DNA of 14,010 nucleotides from Irineochytrium annulatum. Lineage: Eukaryota > Chytridiomycota > Chytridiomycetes > Chytridiales > Chytridiaceae. A program made the translations under genes and the position numbers. The stretch lies in the NCBI GenBank assembly GCA_027600665.1, contig JADGJL010000779.1, forward strand, positions 1-14,010, given 5' to 3'. Below the pieces are notes generated by a model. The model was not told the origin of the DNA, made no database searches, and was given only the letters and a program-made list of their open reading frames with translations. Below, one piece after another: positions 9,550-14,010 of the stretch (within the stretch, counting starts at the first letter, position 1; each line of letters opens with the position of its first letter).

Positions 9550-9747
9550 ACCAAGTATGCAACTAAAGTGTAGGCATGGTCGCCCACGGTTGAAAACGCC
9601 CTCAATAACAGTTCCGTCCTCCTCCTGAAACGTAACATCCTCTAACTTCTCACCCTTCTTCCTTGTCCTCTCTACCGCAAGCTTATCCACAAACACTCTG
9701 TGGCTTAATAGAAGTGCCTGCGGAGGTGGCCTCAGAGAGCGAGCTTT
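9550..9747 (-). other. Coding-like minus-strand fragment without a start codon
   Basis: Between TAA 9750-9748 and TAA 9549-9547 there are 66 open codons. The central part reads HRVFVDKLAVERTRKKGEKL and then EDVTFQEEDGTVIEGVFNRG, a charged, plausible protein sequence with no in-frame ATG, so it would not appear in a start-to-stop search. Family not recognised. It is probably an internal exon or a gene fragment. Confidence 0.35.
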
Positions 9748-9802
9748 TTACCTTTACTGACCCGAGCCTGCCGGGAGGAGAAGGTTGTAAAGTAAAAGCT
9801 AA

Positions 9803-9952
9803 CTGGCAAATGGTGATGCTTCTTTCAATAACCCTCTTGTTAATAGAGGTGTAGGGCCGGAAGAGGAAGGAGCCGCTGAAGATGAAGAGGATGACAGGAC
9901 GGGAAGGAACGACTCTGACAAGGAGAACGGCCCTCCTCCGCACAAGAGCTGA
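9803..9952 (+). other. Short acidic open frame, coding status unclear
   Basis: A plus-strand frame with no start codon reads GPEEEGAAEDEEDD and then NDSDKENGPPPHKS before TGA at 9950-9952. It could be the acidic C-terminal exon of a lost gene. The opposite strand gives a Ser/Pro-rich frame of similar quality, so the strand cannot be decided. Low confidence. Confidence 0.2.
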
Positions 9953-9975
9953 CTTCGCATGGCAAGGATGATGCC

Positions 9976-10810
9976 CTATGCTTCCCCCTGGGTTGAATTA
10001 ACACGAGATACTTTGTGGGTCCTTTGCTGCCTTTGCGCCCGCCACGTTGTCAAAACGTTGCTTCCAGGTAGCCCACACAAATCATAGGGTCCTTCATTCT
10101 GCACCCACGCTCTCTCCTGCGGTAGCTTTCGCAACTCCATTTGCACTTTGCCCACCTTCATGTTGACATGGAGATTGAATTTTACTTAAACAGCAGCGAC
10201 AATATCTTGCAGTGTGTCATCAATTTCTTGAACCTCATTGTCCTCGCTTATTTTCAGAACAAAAAATGATCCCTAGCGTCGTCCTTGAGCTCCTTTGCCT
10301 TGGCAGCTTCTTCTCCTTCAAGGCTCCTTCTAACAGCCACAGATGAATACTCTCTACTCTGATCATTCCATCTCTTTGATTCTCAAATCCCCTTCTCCAA
10401 GGTAGGATCTGTAACATTGAGATCCTCCTGCCCAAATTGTAATAGCAGTAAGACATATTAGACAGGTTTGTGTGGCCTGCAACCATCTTGACAGTTCAAA
10501 CATCATCAGTTCTTCTGCTCAAGACGATAAATTCCCGCCTGAAGCAGTACAAACCAGCTCGACCGATGATGCGGGTGTCAGTGCAGACTGATTGTAAAAC
10601 ATCATTCAAGGAGTTTGCGTTCACCGGATTCTCCATGTTAAGAGCCTCTGAGTTAGAAGAGCTTCCAACAATGATGGGAGCTTCGTTGCAGATCTCCTTC
10701 ATTTGAAGAATTAAACTCGCTGTTTCCAGCATGTCTTCAACCAAACCCTCTACGACACCTCAAACGATGGCTGTTAGTCGGAAGGACAATCTGGCCGTCA
10801 CCCGTGATAG
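9976..10810 (-). pseudogene. Decayed gene with tyrosine-recombinase-like C-terminal motifs
   Basis: On the minus strand, 10810-10425 is one frame broken only by TGA at 10762-10760 and 10498-10496. It reads IIGRAGLYCFRREF, then TVKMVAGHTNLSNMSYCYYN. This order, an F-R-R box (Arg codon 10540-10538), a G-H box (His 10474-10472) and a tyrosine cluster about 10 residues later, is the layout of box II of tyrosine recombinases and of fungal Crypton/DUF3435 proteins. After a shift near 10424 the next frame gives DLNVTDPTLEKG and ESKRWNDQSREYSSVAVRRS to about 10256. After another shift, ISEDNEVQEIDDTLQDIVAA and then MKVGKVQMELRKLPQERAW run to TAG at 9978-9976. The invariant first arginine and the lysine were not found. 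The recombinase assignment rests on motif order only; the claim that the stretch is a degenerate gene is firmer. Confidence 0.4.
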
Positions 10811-11061
10811 TCAGTGACCTCTTCCTGCCGTGCTATACTATAAGGCCACGCAGTGGGTAACACCTACCTTATTGGCTGGGTGTTGTATGACCAAAGTGGC
10901 ATGGGAAAACTGCCAATCCAGCTTTCCCAAAGACCCCTGCGGGACCATCCTGGCTAGAGGGCCACTGTGCTCCCAGCGACAGAGCAACCTCTCATATTCC
11001 CATCCGATGGCGAAAGCATGTATGATTCCGAGTCATCATTCAATCTTAAGGAGCTACAGAC

Positions 11062-11069
11062 GTCCCGAC
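11062..11069 (+). repeat. Left target-site duplication of the MITE
   Basis: GTCCCGAC, matching GTCTCAAC at the right end in 6 of 8 positions. Both differences are transitions (C/T and G/A). Eight base pairs is the hAT superfamily length. Confidence 0.6.
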
Positions 11070-11542
11070 TAGTGTTCGCAACGGGTCGGGATTTCCTGAA
11101 AATTTGGGACGGGATTCCCGAAACCGCGGGTTCTGATTGACCAAGAAAAAAAAAAGACCAGGGATCAATCCTGACCCTTGGAAATGGGACATCGGTGCTG
11201 TCCCGTCCCGGCGCAATCCCGTCCTGACGGGCTGCACAATCCTGACCGGACAGGATTGTTTTTTGGCAGCTGGCATGCTCAAAACAGTAAAAAAAGCTAA
11301 AAATCGACATTTGCAGCATGTTTTTCTTCCGGGACTTCGAAATTCCCAGTTTTTTCTGGAATCCCGGTCGTCAGGACATGGCGGGACGGCTCCGGGACTT
11401 AGCCCAAAAAAATCCGGTCCTGGCGGGACGGTAGCGGGAACAGTGGTCATCCTCCTGACTATTTGGTTCCGGGTTCGGATCCTCCCCTAAACCGATCCGT
11501 TTTTTTTGATCCCGACCCGAAACCGTCCCGTTGCGAACACTA
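11070..11542. mobile_element. hAT-type MITE (non-autonomous DNA transposon), 473 bp
   Basis: The ends are perfect 16-bp inverted repeats, TAGTGTTCGCAACGGG at 11070-11085 and its complement at 11527-11542, flanked by an 8-bp target duplication with two mismatches. TAGTG fits the YARNG terminal pattern of hAT elements. The interior has repeated GGGACGGGAT and TCCCGTCC-type words in both orientations, A/T runs, and no transposase coding. It lies inside the reading frame described above. A non-autonomous element moved by a hAT transposase elsewhere in the genome is inferred. Confidence 0.8.
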
Positions 11543-11550
11543 GTCTCAAC
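11543..11550 (+). repeat. Right target-site duplication of the MITE
   Basis: GTCTCAAC directly follows the right inverted repeat. Read on the minus strand it creates a TGA in the interrupted frame where the left copy has CGG. Confidence 0.6.
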
Positions 11551-11810
11551 AAGGGAAGCGCCCCTCCTCCGGGAGAGGTATCGTCGCCCCGGCTGAGCGA
11601 CTGAGTTTTTTACCTCTACTGTTATTAACCAAACACACTTGGTTAGCACCTGATTGCAAAGCGCACTGCGGGATCAACTCCAACAAGACACCGCCTCCCG
11701 AACCCTCGGTCATGGCTACGCTGTCACTGTTTGATCAGGACGACGTCACTATGACGAGATACGAGAAGCCCGCCGTGGCTCTCGTATCAGGGATGTGAAG
11801 CTCTGTCACG

Positions 11811-12117
11811 CCGGCGTCCTCAAGGCCCTTGATCGATGATGGACGGATAGAGAGTCAAAACCCCTAAATCCTCTCATATGGTCGCTGACAACACAGTCCT
11901 AATAGACTTGTCTGATCATGTCCTTCATCCCTTTGGCGATACGCGTGGTGTGCCCAGTGGCAACCCAAGGCTCTGCTATAAGTAGGCGCTGCGGACGGGA
12001 GGTTCAACACCTTCGACACCACCTCGAATATATCTCTGCGCCAACACGACCTTCACAACGGATCAAGCGGCGCTACAAAACTTCACTGTTCTTACCCACG
12101 TAAGACCAACACTTACA
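11811..12117 (+). mobile_element. Probable solo or 5' LTR of a Gypsy-type retrotransposon
   Basis: The 307-bp segment starts TGTCACGCCGG and ends ACACTTACA, the TGT...ACA ends common in fungal Gypsy LTRs. It has a TATAAG box at 11977-11982 with a C/A-rich, TTCAACACCTTCGAC-type leader downstream, as expected for a U3-R-U5 layout. The flanking 5-mers do not match, and no second copy lies in the window, so the borders are by motif only. It is followed after 23 bp by the Copia LTR, which may have inserted into it or into its element. Confidence 0.45.
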
Positions 12118-12140
12118 AACTTACGTTGGAGCTACGATTC

Positions 12141-12527
12141 TGTTAGAAAGTGGCCTGTGGTGATACCCGCTAGGCCGGGGTCATTCCATACCACTGCACG
12201 GGCTAATATAGGATAAACGCCATATATTAGGTAGTGTCAGAGCCTCTGCTCCCCCTCGAGGGGATGCCTACGTTACTCCGCATCGGCGGAGATCAAGAGG
12301 TTTAGCAGCTATGCTGTGGACCAACCACGTTGAGCCGTAGTTCTCTCCTACATTCTAGCTACTCGTTAAATACAGATTCTACTGTTTATGGAGACTATGA
12401 GACGTGGGCTGACACGTCGGCGTCAACACGTCACAGGCGCTAACAATAAAGTATCCTACTTGTCCACGCCGCCGCGTCGGACGCGTCAGGGAAGCATCGC
12501 CTTGGCGTGACTCATCATATTCTAACA
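12141..12527 (-). repeat. 3' LTR of the Copia element
   Basis: On the minus strand it begins TGTTAGAATATGATGAG and ends CACTTTCTAACA, with a perfect 8-bp terminal inverted repeat (TGTTAGAA/TTCTAACA) and the canonical TG...CA ends. Length 387 bp. It directly follows the polypurine tract. Confidence 0.85.
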
Positions 12528-12536
12528 CTCCCCCTT
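12528..12536 (-). other. Polypurine tract of the Copia element
   Basis: Minus strand AAGGGGGAG lies immediately before the LTR, where plus-strand DNA synthesis is primed in reverse transcription. The pol stop codon is 23 bp further upstream. Confidence 0.8.
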
Positions 12537-12558
12537 GATGACGCGCCCATAGCTTTTC

Positions 12559-14010
12559 TTACGCGTCGTACGTAAGTGCAGATCCGAACCGGAGTCCAGT
12601 GCGATCGCGCTTCTGCTGGAAGTCTTTCTCTTCCAAGGGCTTGGTGAGTAGATCAGCGGGTTGGTCATTGGTGTTGATGCTCGTAACGTTAATGTTGCGG
12701 GCTTCTTGCATGTCACAGACATAGAAGAATTTTGGATCAACATGACGATTTCGGCTTGTTCGTTTGCGCGTCGCAACAAACATGCGCAGAGCCTGCAAAT
12801 CCTCATATGTGGGTACAGGATGGGGGACTGGAATGCGTAGCTCCATATGTTGTAGCTGGCAGTGCAGGATCTGCGTCGGCAATCTCTCTTCTGCTACGAA
12901 GGCGCTGTAATGACAGAGAGACGTGAAGGGGAGGTTGTGTAAGAGCAGCACAAACAATCCTATGATGACAATATTATGGCAGACCTTCGCGATAGGCTCT
13001 ACATGGTCTGGGGCCGCGTTTTTGTTCTTCTTCGGAAGAGCAGCGTGCGGGTCCTTAGCCATACGCGCGTGGTGGTGCAAGTACGGCTGCACCACGTCAT
13101 CAGTTGCTCCCGTGGAGTTATCCTCAAATGCTGGTTCGACTGAATCTGGCCATGTTTTTACGTACATGGGAGATTTAGCTGCTCCGTGCAGTTTCGGCGA
13201 GACCGTCTCGTCGAAGATGGCATCGGCCATGCGAAAGTATCCAACTCGTTGAGTCATGGGATCGACCGCGATCAGGATACTTGGGCTGTGAAAGCCCAAA
13301 TAGACGCGTAAAGCGCGCCTTGGCCCAAACTTCTTTGTCACTGATGATGATGGTGCCCCGAACACTTCATCTCCTTTCCGTTGCTGCCCGTGATCTTTAG
13401 CGCGTGTTTCCGGTGCTATCTCTACCCAAACTGCACATCCAAATCGTCGGATATGAGCTACTCGCGGGCAAACACCAGTATACAACTCCCATGGGGACCG
13501 TCCGCCAATGGGTGCCTGGGGCAAAACGTTTGTGACGTTGCATGCGTGGTGTATCGCCCACGCCCAGTAAGAGCCTGGGAGGTTGCAATCATTTAAGAAT
13601 GCTAAACCTACAGTAGTCAACACGCCAACGGATCGTTCCGCGATCCCGTCCATCTGCTTCACATAGGGCACTGAATATTCGAATTCAATGCCTTTATTCC
13701 TAACAAATTCTTCAAATGCCTTAGACTTCAACTCTCCTGCCCCATCCATTCGAAGACATTGAACCTCAAGATCCGTCTGCCTTTCAAGCATCAGGATGAG
13801 ATCCACCATCGCGCCCACTAACTGGGCTTTCCGCACAAGCAGTCGTGAAAACCGAAATCGGGTTCTCTCGTCCACTATTACAGCAAAATATCGATTTTGA
13901 CGGTAAGCGGGGGAGATGGGTCCACAAATGTCAACGTGCAACTTACCAAGAATTGGTAAGTCGGTTCGTGCCCTCGTTCGAAAGGGTGCTCGCCGCATAT
14001 GGGTGATGGC
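12559..14010 (-). pseudogene. Copia pol remnant: integrase joined to the RNase H C-terminus, reverse transcriptase missing
   Basis: One open frame enters from the right edge and ends at TAA 12561-12559. Numbering from the Met at 13998: integrase core 15-200, with D23 (KLHVDICGP), D85 (LRMDGAGEL) and E121 (GIAERS), an intact D,D-35-E triad. Then come SYWAWAIHHACNVTNVLPQA, RSPWELYTG and the C-terminal IFDE motif near 264. Residues 395-465 match the end of Copia RNase H (VPTYEDLQ, RNRHVDPKFFYVCDM, INTNDQPADLLTKPL). The roughly 500 residues of reverse transcriptase expected between them, with its YVDD box, are absent. The junction falls at residues 340-390 (12831-12981), where the sequence resembles nothing. 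The frame is preserved across the deletion. The element cannot be autonomous. Confidence 0.85.
12831..12981 (-). other. Probable deletion junction inside the Copia pol frame
   Basis: Between the integrase tail and the RNase H tail lies a hydrophobic, unfamiliar stretch (KVCHNIVIIGLFVLLLHNLP). It replaces the reverse transcriptase domain. It may be filler DNA or a shifted remnant of pol read in another frame. Coordinates are given in minus-strand order. Confidence 0.5.

Larger units (their letters stand above)
10954..11734 (-). pseudogene. Minus-strand open frame split by a MITE, possibly the upstream part of the recombinase-like gene
   Basis: The frame opens after TGA 11737-11735, has ATG at 11713, and reads MTEGSGGGVLLELIPQCALQ and later GATIPLPEEGRFPC to 11549, where the MITE target duplication begins. 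Past the MITE it resumes in phase at 11067-10957 with DVCSSLRLNDDSESYMLSPS and ends at TAG 10956-10954. Without the MITE and one 8-bp copy there are 92 sense codons from the ATG. A second frame over 11030-10870 reads WEYERLLCRWEHSGPLARMV and ends near a GTAGGT donor-like site, so a frameshift or splice may link it to the pseudogene at 10810. No domain is recognised. Confidence 0.35.
12141..14010 (-). mobile_element. Ty1/Copia-type LTR retrotransposon, 3' part, internally deleted
   Basis: Running on the minus strand, the element shows a truncated pol ORF (from 14010), a polypurine tract and a complete 3' LTR. The 5' LTR, primer-binding site and gag lie beyond the right edge. The 5 bp next to the LTR end (GATTC, 12136-12140) would be one target-site copy; its partner cannot be seen. 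Confidence 0.85.

Noticed and set aside
11046..11490. Overlapping ORFs of 117-134 codons within and around the MITE
   Set aside because: They are made of the element's GC-rich repeat words, lie on both strands, and resemble no transposase.
9739..11630. Similar words near 9741-9760 and 11606-11626 (TTTTTACCT/TACTG) as a possible long direct repeat
   Set aside because: The match is only about 15-20 bases with mismatches and does not extend.
12732..13596. Plus-strand ORFs opposite the Copia pol frame
   Set aside because: They are shadows of the minus-strand integrase frame, which has clear family motifs.
1..14010. tRNA, rRNA, CRISPR arrays or bacterial-type operon signals
   Set aside because: None was seen; introns and retrotransposons show a eukaryotic nuclear sequence.

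Overview
The window looks like nuclear DNA of a basidiomycete fungus. Its best gene is a single-chain ATP-citrate lyase. Animals and basidiomycetes have the one-chain form, whereas most ascomycetes split the enzyme into two subunits. Introns are short (about 60-76 nt) with GT-AG ends and CTAAC or CTGAC-like branch sites, and exons are GC-rich at third codon positions. These points fit Basidiomycota; the species cannot be told from the sequence.

Layout. 1-3131: 3' part of the ATP-citrate lyase gene (+), four exons visible. 3132-3584: 3' UTR and spacer. 3585-3740: a short, strongly coding-like FAD/NAD Rossmann fragment (+), probably a relic. 3859-6403: a multi-exon gene (+) for a disordered protein with about nine AT-hook-like motifs; its 3' end is uncertain. 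6748-7390: an unrecognised gene (+) with two in-frame stops in otherwise coding-like sequence, called a pseudogene. 7872-9130: a two-exon gene (-) for a membrane-anchored metaxin/FAXC-type GST-fold protein, with a TATA box upstream.

From about 9200 to the right edge the window is degenerate and full of mobile elements. On the minus strand, 9976-10810 holds a decayed gene whose C-terminal motifs resemble fungal tyrosine recombinases (Crypton or DUF3435 type). Further minus-strand coding-like pieces lie on both sides of it (9269-9505, 9550-9747 and 10954-11734). The last piece is split by a 473-bp hAT-type MITE (11070-11542) with 16-bp terminal inverted repeats and an imperfect 8-bp target duplication. 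Removing the MITE and one duplication copy restores one reading frame. A probable Gypsy-type LTR follows (11811-12117). Only 23 bp further on is the 3' LTR of a Copia retrotransposon on the minus strand, whose ORF runs off the right edge. That Copia copy keeps the integrase D,D-35-E triad and the end of RNase H but has lost reverse transcriptase.

The left half carries housekeeping genes (cytosolic acetyl-CoA supply, a membrane GST-fold protein, a chromatin-type AT-hook protein). The right half is a nest of old insertions. Most stops in the decayed genes, and both differences between the MITE target-site copies, can be explained by C-to-T or G-to-A changes.
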